A program made the translations under genes and the position numbers. From NCBI GenBank assembly GCA_036186865.1, contig AP025066.1:10557999-10621998 (forward strand): a stretch of 64,000 bases of DNA, in the 5' to 3' direction. The notes beneath the pieces were generated by a model. That model saw only the letters and a list, made by a program, of their open reading frames with translations. It was not told the origin of the DNA and did not search any database. Shown here piece after piece: positions 10,047 to 19,352 of this stretch (position 1 is its first letter; each line of letters starts with the position of its first letter). This DNA is from Eustoma russellianum (lineage: Eukaryota; Streptophyta; Magnoliopsida; Gentianales; Gentianaceae).

Positions 10047-11608
10047 TGGTTTTTAGATAGTGGATGTTCGAGGCATATGACGGGGAACCCCAAGCTATTC
10101 ATCGAATTGGAACATATCAAGAATGGAGGAAAAGTAACATTCGGTGACAACAACAAAGGATAAGTTGTTGGAAAAGGAACAATCGGGGACCCTAACACAT
10201 TTCAAATACGAAATGTGTTATTAGTAAGCAATCTATCCTATAATTTACTTAGTATTTCTCAACTTATAGATTGTGGTTATAATGTCTCCTTTCTTCCCAA
10301 TTCTTGTGATATAATAAATAAAAAGGGAGAAATAGTATTAAAAGGAAATAGAGATAGTAATATTTATACTCTTACCTTAGATAACATGTTAGATGCTAAG
10401 GTTAAGTGTCTAATATCACATGACTTAGATGTGAATTTATGGCATAGAAGATTAGGCCATATAGGGATTTCAACCATTAGGAAATTATCTAAAAAGAATT
10501 TAATTAGAGGTATGCCTAAGTTAGACTTAGATAATTTTCAAATGTGTGAAACATGTATTAAGGGAAAACACATTAAAGAAACCTTAAAACCGAAACATGA
10601 AGTGAGTACTAGTCATGTACTAGAATTGCTTCACTTAGACTTATTTGGTCCAAGTAGGACAAGAAGTCTAGGTGGACACTACTATGTGTGTGTCATAGTA
10701 GACGATTACTCACGCTACACATGGACATTGTTCTTAACACACAAAGACGATGCTCCATTAGCAATCGAAACCCTTATCAAGCAACTTGAAAACATTTACG
10801 AAGAAAATGTCAAAAGAATTAGAAGTGATAGAGGTGGAGAATTTAAAAATAAAGACATAATCAAATTTTGTGAACTTTATGGAATAAAACATGAATTCTC
10901 ACCACCTAGAACACCACAACTCAATAGAGTTGTTGAACGTAAAAATAGAACGATTCAAGAAGTTGCAAGGACAATGCTGTGTGAAAATAAATTACCTAAG
11001 TATTTATGGGCTGAAGCTGTTAACTGTGCATGTTATATTATAAATAGGCTCACTATTAGAAAGAAATTAAATAAAACGCCTTATGAATTACTAAACAATA
11101 GACAACCTAAAATAGATTATCTTAAAGTATTTGGATGTAAAATGTTTTGTGCTAAACACTAAGGATAATCTAGATAAATTTGAACAAAAGTCTATTGAAT
11201 GCATATTTGTTGGATATTCAACTAACTCAAGAGCATATAGGTGTTATAATCCTGCATCTAGAAAAATAATTGAATCCATACATGTGAAATTCAATGAAAA
11301 TGCATGCTTTGAAGTTAGTGATAAACATCAACATAAACAAGAAACAAATGTTGAAAATATGTTTGATGATGATGCATTACTTGAGCCTGTACTTGATCAT
11401 CTAGAACCAACTCCCCCTGAACAAGACATGCATGAACCCTTAGGTGATATAAATGAAGAAACTTTGCAATTGGAAGATAATGTAACTAATGATCCAGTTA
11501 CATATGATAATGTTCACACTAATGAAACATTTGAACAAGATGAGGGTGAACCTAGTCGATCTAGGAATTGGTGGCACCCTAGAGAATTAATCATTGGGGA
11601 TCCAAGTG
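10047..11608 (+). pseudogene. copia copy B pol remnant (protease and integrase only)
   Basis: It holds the protease motif and integrase of copy A but carries several inactivating changes. A CAA to TAA change at 10161 stops the frame just after the protease. A glycine in the integrase PQLNG block is arginine (about 10926). An extra A at about 11140 shifts the frame after the integrase, so reading continues in the frame open from 11131. The sequence ends at 11608 by fusion to TRIM DNA. No RT remains. It cannot move on its own. Confidence 0.88.
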
Positions 11609-11674
11609 CTAGGGTATGCGCATCTCCTGTCACCAATTGGTTTTGGGAGAGTTGGTAGCGCCTGAGGTCCTACA
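11609..11674 (+). mobile_element. TRIM LTR 3' fragment
   Basis: These 66 bases match the last 66 bases of the TRIM LTR (13419-13484) with two differences and end in the expected TACA terminus. The left edge joins copia copy B. The right edge touches gypsy I exactly at a GTGGG that pairs with the CCCAC repeat at 15708. Confidence 0.8.
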
Positions 11675-12856
11675 GTGGGTACTACCACAATCGATCAAGA
11701 TTGTGACTGGTTTGCCCAAGATATAGCCGGTGATTCGAAGGGTTTGGGGTGAGTGAATACCGAAATATGCGGCATCCGAAAAGGATAAAAAGAGAGGTTT
11801 TTGTTGCTCATTTGTGGTTGTGTCAGTTTCGGGTTCGGTTTCGGGAACAACGTCACGGTTGTCATTCCCTACGATCAACATAAATTGTGGAGGGGAGCAC
11901 TTGTGACCTGGGAAGTATTTTTCTTGACACTTGAAACACAAACCGTCCTTGCGGCGTTGGACCAGTGCTTTAGCAGAGAGTTTGGTGAAGGGTAAGGTGG
12001 GAGTGGTTCTAGGTGGTGTTGGTAGCAAAGGTGTTGTAATGTTGGCAGTATAAGTCGTAGATGGAGATGATGATTGGGGTGGTTTAAGGTTGGTGGTGGT
12101 TTTAGGAAAATATGTTGGTTTTGGTTTGGGCCAATGTTGAAATTTTTCTTCAACAAGTTTTGCCAAGCCGTAGGTTTGGTGGAGGGTTGTGGGTTTGAGA
12201 ATGGCCAATTCGGATTGAATGTCGGATCGAAGGCCCGAAATGAAGCAATTACGAAGGGCCTGTTGTGTAAGACCGACGACTCTATTGCTTACACGTTCGA
12301 ACTCGGTTTGGTATGCTGAAACGGTGGAGGTTTGTTTAAGTTTAAAAAATGTGGCTTCATGGTTTTCGTATGACAAAGGACCAAAATGCAACTCTAATTC
12401 TCGTTTGAATGCGTTCCATGTGCCTAATAATTCGTTGTGGGCTAGATGTTTATACCAAGATAAAGCATCTCCAACGAAATAAAAAACGGCGAGTTCGGCA
12501 CGTTCTTATGGTGGTGTTTGGTAGTAAGTGAAAAAGTTTTCTTCTTGAAAATTCCAATCGAGTGCGTTGGATCCGTCAAACAAGGGTAGGTTGATTTTGG
12601 GTTTTCAAGGATAACGGTGGTTTGGGGAACGGTTTCGTGGAGGTGATTTAGGTCCAGGGGAGTCGACGATGATATGGGTGGTGAGTTGATCGATTTTTTG
12701 AGTGAGGTTTTGGGTGACTTGAATTAAGTTGGATAGTTGGGAGGCGGTTTGGTTCGAAGTAGCAGAGGAAGCGGTAGTGGCAGCGATAAGTTGTGTGAGT
12801 TGTTCGGAAACGGTGGTGTTTGTTTCCTCGGATGAGGAGTCTTTGCGAGGGCCCAT
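11675..12856 (-). pseudogene. gypsy I gag and protease N-terminal part
   Basis: Capsid and protease start of a chromovirus. The likely start is the Met of MGPRKDSSSEE at 12856. A Ser/Thr-rich head and a short coiled region come first, then a break (stop and frame change, about 12400-12605) in the middle of gag. The frame from 12391 downward is open: retrotransposon gag core (HFGPLSYENHEATFFKLKQ), Pro/Thr-rich linker, knuckle CFKCQEKYFPGHKC (about 11950), then the protease entry with IDCGSTH (about 11675-11700). The knuckle type and the chromodomain in the other half suggest a Reina-like chromovirus, as inference. The reading frame ends at the insertion point and is not functional. Confidence 0.8.
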
Positions 12857-12875
12857 GGCGGAAGGTTGGATCGGG

Positions 12876-12889
12876 AATGAAAGCACCAA
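12876..12889 (-). promoter_or_regulatory. gypsy I primer binding site region
   Basis: Directly after the inverted LTR the minus strand reads TTGGTGCTTTCATT, a primer-site sequence common in plant chromoviruses. The matching tRNA was not identified. Confidence 0.55.
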
Positions 12890-13270
12890 TGATGGCTACC
12901 CGTAGAGTGGATAAGGCTCCAAGAATAAAGATTAAGAACACAGAAATTTTTGGACAATTTTCTCTTCTTCTTTCCCGAATGAAATTACAATGCAATTTTA
13001 TAGTAAAAGTCCTAGATGCACTTTCTTCTTGTTACTGGAAATAAGGAAATGTGACCTACTAATACCACTACCTACATGCATGCAAAACATGGAAACATGG
13101 GTTAACTTCCTAAAATAATGTAAAGTAGTTGTTGACTCAATCCCTTGGTGGCCAAGCATGCGATAGTTTAATCATCTCTCAAACGGGCTGGAGTCTTGAT
13201 GTGCCTCTTGGGCCGGCTTGTTGTAGAATGGGTTGGATCTATTGTTGGCCTTGTATCACGGATCGTATCA
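12890..13270 (-). repeat. gypsy I 5' LTR (inverted, 381 bp)
   Basis: On the minus strand it runs from TGATACGATC to ...GGTAGCCATCA. It aligns end to end with the LTR at 18967-19347, with about eight substitutions and two single-base indels by eye. That points to a fairly young insertion. Confidence 0.9.
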
Positions 13271-13311
13271 TACATATGTATAATCGATATATATTTACAA
13301 CGATTGCGTAC
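13271..13311. other. gypsy I upstream flank with target duplication, inverted with it
   Basis: The first five bases (TACAT, that is ATGTA on the minus strand) pair with ATGTA at 19348-19352 after the other LTR. The remaining 36 bases are the former left flank of gypsy I, carried along in the inversion. The stretch ends exactly at the TG of the TRIM LTR. Confidence 0.75.
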
Positions 13312-13708
13312 TGTTGGGTGCAGCAATTGTCCCGTGGCGTAGGCCGGTGGGCGTAGGCTGTGTGGGCCAAGTCACAGTCGAATGCCGTGGGCGCTTGTGT
13401 GCTGAATGCACTATAAGGCTAGGGTATGCGCATCTCCTGTCACCAATTGGTTTTGGGAGAGATGGTAGCGCCTGAGGTCATACAAGTGGTATCAGAGCGA
13501 GGTCACGGGTTCGATTCCCAGCAGGAGCAATTGCTGAGGGGGAGATTGTTGGGTGCAGCAATTGTCCCGTGGCTTAGGCCGGTGGGCGTAGGCCGTGTGG
13601 GCCAAGTCACAGTCGAATGCCGTGGGCGCTTGTGTGCTGAATGCACTATAAGGCTAGGGTATGTGCATCTCCTGTCACCAATTGGTTTTGGGAGAGATGG
13701 TAGCGCCT
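13312..13708 (+). mobile_element. TRIM (terminal-repeat retrotransposon in miniature)
   Basis: It is a non-coding miniature LTR element. LTR1 is 13312-13484 (TGTTGGG...TACA, 173 bp), the primer site starts at 13487, the internal region is about 60 bp, the polypurine tract is about 13536-13546, and LTR2 is 13547-13708. LTR2 lacks its last 11 bases and runs straight into copia LTR sequence. The two LTRs differ at only a few bases. It has no coding capacity and must borrow enzymes. Its initiator-Met primer site and TGTTG terminus match the adjacent Sirevirus-like element. No 5S rRNA-like sequence is present, so it is not a Cassandra element. Confidence 0.88.
13487..13498 (+). promoter_or_regulatory. 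TRIM primer binding site
   Basis: TGGTATCAGAGC, two bases after the LTR end, complements the initiator tRNA-Met 3' end. It is followed at 13508 by GGGTTCGATTCCC, which contains a perfect tRNA B-box consensus. Confidence 0.85.
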
Positions 13709-15707
13709 ATAAAATAGTTGTTTTTATTTTTACATGATTTATATATATTTATCATGTTGTGATTATGTGATTTTTATAATGATAATATCTTGTGACTAAT
13801 ATGCCCTCGAAGTTTCTACAACTTACCAAAAAGGGCAAAAGTGGTATTTTGAGTTTTGTAGGTACTCGACATGGTGAATATGATTCAAGAAGATATTATC
13901 ATCTTATTTATTATCAAGAAGGTGTTATTATATTTAATTCTGACCATCGGGGTCATTTCTGGAGTTTTATCTCACTAGGGGCATTTTGGTCATTTTACCC
14001 CCGAAGACAGTTTCGGTATTTTTACTCAAGAAATCTCTTGAGTATCTTATTATATTCATTCTGGAGTTCATTTAGTATATTATTGAAGATTATTTGGTGG
14101 TTTTCTATTTTATTCTCTCATTTGATGATTTTATCGACGGTAGCGGGATATGTGACGGTATCCGATATCACGTTCTATTTTCTCTTGAAGACTCTTATAT
14201 ATATGTTATTGGAGGTTCTTAATCATCATCTTTCAGAGATTACAAGGTGTCCTTGGTGCAAGATTCATCACAATATGTCAAGGAGAAATGGGAATTTTTA
14301 TATTATATGTTGACATAACCTTGTCAACTATTATTTGTTGATTTCTCCTCAAAAATCTGAGTTGGTATATATATACATAGCCTCCAAAACGTGATTATAC
14401 AGGTGGAGATGATGTTTTTCTCATTTTATGAGTTGGAGACAAGAAGACAAACCAAAAGCAAGCTAGTTGGCAAAAGTTGCCAACTTGAAATTTCAAATTT
14501 GAATGTAATGGAGACAAGATTGTTGGAGATGATTATGGAGGTGTTTTAATTCAAAATTCTCAGCCATCACATGGTCTAAAAGTTTGAGGGAATATGCCAT
14601 CAATTCACTCTATAAATAGAAGGCAAGGTGAAGAAGAGAAGACACACACTTGAAAGCAAAATTGAAGATTGTTGTCTTGCTATTCTCTTCTCATATTTTC
14701 GTTCATACTTTGTGTAGCTAAGGTGTTCCAATTTTCTTTGTTGTCCAGCTACACTATACACACCTTCTTGAGTTGGATTTGTATGATTGATTAGCCAAAT
14801 TTACAAGGCTACATCAATATGTGGTAGAGGTGTTGTAACCAAGAGTTGCATAGAAGTGATTATCCAAGTCTTGAATAGGGTTGGTGTATAACCCAAGGAT
14901 CAAGCTTGGCTCTTGTTGTAAGGTGTTCATTTGATAGTGAAATCCAAGGAAAGGTGTTCCTTGGGACTGGAGTAGGTCACATTGACCGAACCAGGATAAA
15001 TTCTTGGTGTTCTTCTCTTGTTTCTTTATTTCTGTTTTCTGCCCGTTTTTGACTGCAGTTTTCACACAACTTATCACAATTTGAAAAAATAGCTAAACAT
15101 TTTCAAAATTCGTGATTTTTGGTGGAGTTATACTTCAGACTGTTAGCTTTCATTTGAAACAAGAATCACTTGATTTGAGCAAGGGAAAGTTAGTCTTTCA
15201 GTCTTTGCAAGATAACTGCTCCAATCTGGCTGCAATCTGACCAGTTTTGAGAAAACTTAAATTCTGTATTTTTCAAGAATTGTTTAAGGTCAGGGCCTTT
15301 TGGAAACTTCATCTACACATCTTAAGGAGTGTTTTTATATAAAGATCAACCTTTTTGGTTGAGTATTCAAAGATAAATAAGTTTTGCAAAATCAGCAACA
15401 TTCTGTCCAATTCTGTATAGATTGACCATCTGAATCTTTTTATTTGTTTGAAGGGCCAACAATCTTATTTTTGTCTGATTTTTGGACAGAGTCTTGTTAA
15501 CTCATTGAAGTTAAATTCTGGAAAGTTTCATAATTTTTGGAGGTGTGTACAATTATTTGTGAATTTTTGAAAAACGGGTTCTGAATCTGAGTTGGTCTCA
15601 GATTCTGTTTTCAAGGGGATTTTAACAAAGGGTTGTAGTGTAATTTCCGCTAACCACTATTCACCCCTCCCCTCTAGTGGTGTTTATTGCAGGTGCACGG
15701 TCCAACA
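13709..15707 (+). repeat. copia LTR lacking its first ~166 bases
   Basis: It is homologous to 5435-7785. It holds a TATA box at about 14612 and ends ...TCCAACA. The first 166 bases are replaced by the TRIM. The left part (about 13709-14800) is strongly diverged and has deletions relative to the LTR at 5.3 kb. The right part (about 14830-15707) is nearly identical. It is followed directly by CCCAC and the 3' half of gypsy I. No primer site follows, so this is the right border of a copia-type insertion. Confidence 0.85.
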
Positions 15708-17465
15708 CCCACAACATCATCCAGCCACGAGTAGCCTCCCACCTTCATTTAGCCACCAAATCGGTCCAACCATTCTCAGTCATGGTCGGTAACGGAGAAC
15801 ACATAGACTGCCTCGGTTATTGTCCCAACGTCTCACTTCAACTCAAAAAAATTACCTTCACTGTTCCATTCTTTATTATGCCTGTTCCAGGAGCCGATGT
15901 CATTCTCGGAATCAATGGTTAGGCTCACTAGGCCGCTTATCCGCCGATTTTTCCATTCCGGAAATATCATTCAGCAAAGACGGATCCATATGCACATTGA
16001 CAGGTGAACCATTAACCAAACATCTTTCCTCAAGTTCCTTATCCACTCTTTTGAAACATGGGTCTGTTTCTCTCTACACACTCTCACCTACTCACCATCC
16101 TCTGCACCTTTAAACACACCCTCCTTGTCCCATGCAGATACCACAATTTCTAACCTCCTTACCCAATTCAACACCATCTTTGCCGAACCCAAAACCTTAC
16201 CTCCAAACCAAACTCAAGATCACCACATTCCATTACATGACGAAAACCACACAGTTAATGTCAAACCGTATCGATACCCGCATTATCAAAAACAAATCAT
16301 GTCTACTCTCATTACCGAAATGCTTTCAACCGGTGTCATTCGCCCAAGCCAACGCCCATTTTCTTCTCCGGTCCTCCTTGTGAAAAAGAAAGACGGTACA
16401 TGGCGCTTTTGCGTCGACTACCGGGCTTTAAATGCCGTTACCATACGTGACAGATTCCGATACCAACCATCGACGAGCTTTTGGACAAGTTACATGGTGC
16501 AACAGTTTTTTCCAAGATTGACTTACGTTCCGGGTACCACCAAATTTGTGTGGCTGAAAACGACATTCATAAGACGGTGTTTCGTACAATGGATGGTCAT
16601 TATGAGTTTGTCGTAATGCCCTTCGGATTAACTAACGCACCATCAACGTTTCAAGCCACCATGAATGATTTGTTCCGCCCCGTTCTTCGTAACTTTGTTC
16701 TCATTTTTTTGATGATATACTCATATACAGTAGCTATTTACAACAACATTACGATCATATTTGGAGTGTCTTTAACATTCGGTTGTCTAACCAATACTAT
16801 GTCAAACCTTCCAAATGTGTCTTTGCTGTTAAGGAGGTATCATTCTTGGGTCATCGTATATCGAGTGCCGGTGTTGCTTTGGAACCCGATAAAATTCAAT
16901 CCATTCAACAATGGTCGTGCCCCTCATCCTTTACAACCCTACGTGCCTTTCTTGGCCTTACCGGTTACTACCGAAGATTCGTTCCGAACTATGCTGACAT
17001 TGCATCCCCATTAACCAACTTGCTCAAAAACAAAACTTTCCAATGGAACGAAACAGCCCAGAAATCATTCACAACCCTTAAATCCAAAATGGAAAACCTT
17101 GTCACCCTATCCCTTCCTGATTTCACCAAACCATTTGATGTCACCACCGATGCTTCGGGAGTTGCTATAGGAGGCGTTTTATCACAAAATAACCAACCTA
17201 TTGCTTTCTTTAGCAAGAAGCTCTATACCACAATGCAAAACCAATCCACATACACCAAAGAGTTATATGCCATTACCGAGTCGGTTAAAAAGTGGCGCCA
17301 ATATTTATTGGGCCATCGTTTTCGAGTCTTCACGGATCATCATAGTTTAAAACACCTTTTAACCCAAACCATACAAACACCCGAACAACAAAAATAGGCC
17401 ACTAAAATCATGGGGCGATTATGAGGCTGTTTATAAACCGGGAAAAGAAAATGTTGTTGCGGATG
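15708..17465 (+). pseudogene. gypsy I protease C-part, RT and RNase H
   Basis: The protease remainder (NIIQPRVASHLHL ... PGADVILGI) is followed by an in-frame TAG at 15920. RT follows in pieces in three frames: VKPYRYPHYQK and VDYRALNAV in the frame from 16125; SKIDLRSGYHQI and MPFGLTNAPSTFQ in the frame from 16481; the rest from 16783. The catalytic FDDI block (about 16705) falls in a T-rich run with a frame change. RNase H (TDASGVAIGGVL, TDHHSLKHLL) is open to a stop at about 17397. With three or more frameshifts or stops it cannot make an active enzyme. Confidence 0.85.
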
Positions 17466-17467
17466 CA

Positions 17468-19069
17468 TTGAGTAGAGTGGAATTGAATCTTTGTTTTGCT
17501 ATTTCACATCCCACTGCTACATGGTTAGAGGAGCTTCGAAATTATTTCAAAAATGATGTGAATGGAAAACAACTTGTTGCACAAATCACAAAGGACCCGG
17601 TTAGTTTCCCTTTTCATACCTTTCGCGATGGTCTCGTATACCGTAAGAATCGTATTTTGGTTCCCCCTCTACCACAATTACGTGAAAAACTCTTAAAAGA
17701 ATTTCATTCATCGTTCACCGGCGGTCACTCGGGGATCACAGCCACAACCAAACGCTTAGCAACAACTTTCTCTTGGCTTGGTCTTCGTAACGATGTCACG
17801 TCCTTCATAAAAAAATGCCATGTTTGCCAAGCAATCAAATATCCCACCCACAAACCTTTTGGTTTACTCCAGCCATTACCCACTCCAGAGGCACCTTGGT
17901 TAGATATTTCAATGGATTTTATTACTCATCTTCCTTCTTCTAAGGGACGTACTGCTATATGGGTGATTATAGACCGCCTCTCAAAGTTTGCTCACTTCAT
18001 AGCCCTTCCAACTCACTACACGGCAGTATCTTTGGCATCGTTGTTCATGCGAGAAATTTACCAATTGCATGGCCTACCCAAGACAATTGTATCTGACCAT
18101 GATTTGATATTTGTAAGCCGCTTTTGGTCTGAATTGTTTAAACTCATGGGTACCACACTTTTGCACTCAATTGCTTACCATCCACAAACCGATGGTCAAT
18201 CCGAAGTTATCAACCGTTGTTTAGAATCTTATCTCCGCGCATTCGTTTTCAATGAACCATCATCTTGGCAACGTTATTTATATCTAGCGGAATTTTCCTA
18301 CAACACTACTTTCCATTCGGCAATCAATATGACCCCATTTAAAGCAGTCTATGGGAGAGATGTCACCTCCATTCATGATTACACTCCTGGTGATACAACC
18401 AATGGATCTATTGATGCTTCTCTTCTGGAACATCAACGAATCCTTTCTCTGCTCAAGGACGCCATTCATAAGGCCAAGGATCGCATGGAAAAACAAGCTA
18501 ACAAACATCGAGTTGAGAAGGAATTTCAGGTTAATGATTTGGTTTATCTCAAGCTACAACATGACAGGCAGAAGTCAGTCGAGAAGAGATCATGCCAGAA
18601 GCTGTCCAAAAGGTACTACGGCCCATTTAAAGTCATTGAAAAAGTAGGTAAGGTCGCCTACAAGTTACAATTGCCACAGGGATCAAAAATACATCCCGTC
18701 TTCCATGTTTCTTTGTTAAAACAATCTCATGCAGAAACACCGTTAACAACAGAGGAACTACCCGACTTTGAAGATTCAAACCAACCATCATATATCCCTG
18801 AAGCAATTCTCAGCTCACGTGAAACGGAGAAAGGTCGACAACTACTGATCAAGTGGAAAGGGCAGCCCAATGAAGAAGCAACATGGGAATATCAATCTAA
18901 ATTCATATCCATGTTTCCAGATTTTCAGAACATTGGGGACAATGTTATTTTTCAGGGGGAGGGTGCTGATACGATCTGTGATACAAGGCCAACAATAGAT
19001 CCAGCTCATTCTACAACAATCCGGCCCAAGAGGCACATTAAGACTCCAGCCCGTTTGAGAGATGATTAA
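17468..19069 (+). CDS. gypsy I integrase with C-terminal chromodomain (open frame)
   Basis: Integrase inserts the cDNA into the host genome, and the chromodomain steers it to chromatin marks. The frame is open for 533 codons. The zinc finger (HSGITATTKRL ... CHVCQ) is about residues 80-120. The DDE core has MDF, SDHD and DGQSEVIN with its glutamate. The chromodomain is near residues 440-490 (YIPEAILSSRE ... LLIKWKGQPNEEATWE). The reading frame runs through the polypurine tract and ends 103 bases inside the 3' LTR, so the last 34 codons are LTR-encoded. It would naturally be the end of a gag-pol polyprotein. The upstream part is broken, so it is probably not expressed. Confidence 0.82.
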   Translation: MSRVELNLCFAISHPTATWLEELRNYFKNDVNGKQLVAQITKDPVSFPFHTFRDGLVYRKNRILVPPLPQLREKLLKEFHSSFTGGHSGITATTKRLATTFSWLGLRNDVTSFIKKCHVCQAIKYPTHKPFGLLQPLPTPEAPWLDISMDFITHLPSSKGRTAIWVIIDRLSKFAHFIALPTHYTAVSLASLFMREIYQLHGLPKTIVSDHDLIFVSRFWSELFKLMGTTLLHSIAYHPQTDGQSEVINRCLESYLRAFVFNEPSSWQRYLYLAEFSYNTTFHSAINMTPFKAVYGRDVTSIHDYTPGDTTNGSIDASLLEHQRILSLLKDAIHKAKDRMEKQANKHRVEKEFQVNDLVYLKLQHDRQKSVEKRSCQKLSKRYYGPFKVIEKVGKVAYKLQLPQGSKIHPVFHVSLLKQSHAETPLTTEELPDFEDSNQPSYIPEAILSSRETEKGRQLLIKWKGQPNEEATWEYQSKFISMFPDFQNIGDNVIFQGEGADTICDTRPTIDPAHSTTIRPKRHIKTPARLRDD

Positions 19070-19347
19070 ACTATCACATGCTTGGCCACCAAGGGATTGA
19101 GTCAACAACTACTTTATATTATTTTAGGAAGTTAACCCATGTTTCCATGTTTTGCATGCATGTAGGTAGTGGTATTAGTAGGTCACGTTTCCTTATTTCC
19201 AGTAACAAGAAGAAAGTGCATCTAGGACTTTTACTATAAATTGCATTGTAATTTCATTCGGGAAAGAAGAAGAGAAAATTGTCCAAAAAATTTCTGTGTT
19301 CTTAATCTTTATTCTTGGAGCCTTATCCACTCTACGGGTAGCCATCA
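18967..19347 (+). repeat. gypsy I 3' LTR (381 bp) with target duplication after it
   Basis: It runs from TGATACGATC to ...GTAGCCATCA, preceded by a purine tract (CAGGGGGAGGG, 18953-18963). It matches 12890-13270 on the other strand. ATGTA at 19348-19352 is the target duplication. Confidence 0.9.
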
Positions 19348-19352
19348 ATGTA

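Larger units (their letters stand above)
7786..11608 (+). mobile_element. Ty1/copia copy B internal domain, truncated in the pol linker
   Basis: Copy B is collinear with copy A at an offset of 7,989 bases. By eye it shows about 14 substitutions and one 1-bp insertion over 3.6 kb. It stops at 11608, between the integrase and RT regions, and joins directly to a TRIM LTR fragment. RT, RNase H and its own polypurine tracts are missing. A and B around a single complete LTR form a head-to-tail tandem, as expected from unequal recombination between LTRs. Confidence 0.88.
11675..13270 (-). mobile_element. gypsy I (chromovirus) 5' half, inverted
   Basis: On the minus strand the order is LTR (13270-12890), primer site, gag, zinc knuckle and the first part of the protease, broken off right after the catalytic IDCGSTH block. 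The missing continuation starts at 15708 on the plus strand. The LTR is the same length (381 bp) as the plus-strand LTR at 18967. The 5-bp flanks match (ATGTA on both sides when read in element orientation), so this is one insertion with an inverted half. Confidence 0.88.
15708..19347 (+). mobile_element. gypsy I (chromovirus) 3' half
   Basis: It starts with CCCAC, a repeat of the bases that end the inverted half at 11675-11679. It continues the protease exactly where that half stops, then RT, RNase H, integrase, chromodomain and the 3' LTR. The ATGTA after the LTR matches the flank of the inverted half. Confidence 0.88.

Noticed and set aside
12605..13044. Overlapping frames around gypsy I gag start and LTR on both strands
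   Set aside because: Only the minus-strand gag frame matches a known family. The others cross the LTR border and primer site.
13129..13356. 75-codon plus-strand frame, with a mirror at 18842-19108
   Set aside because: It is antisense LTR sequence repeated in both gypsy I LTRs, with no protein-like features.
13485..13535. Possible tRNA gene because of the GGTTCGATTCC box
   Set aside because: There is no A-box, anticodon arm or acceptor pairing of tRNA length. The position matches a TRIM primer-site region.
13312..13708. Cassandra-type TRIM with 5S rRNA
   Set aside because: No 5S-like sequence is present in either LTR.
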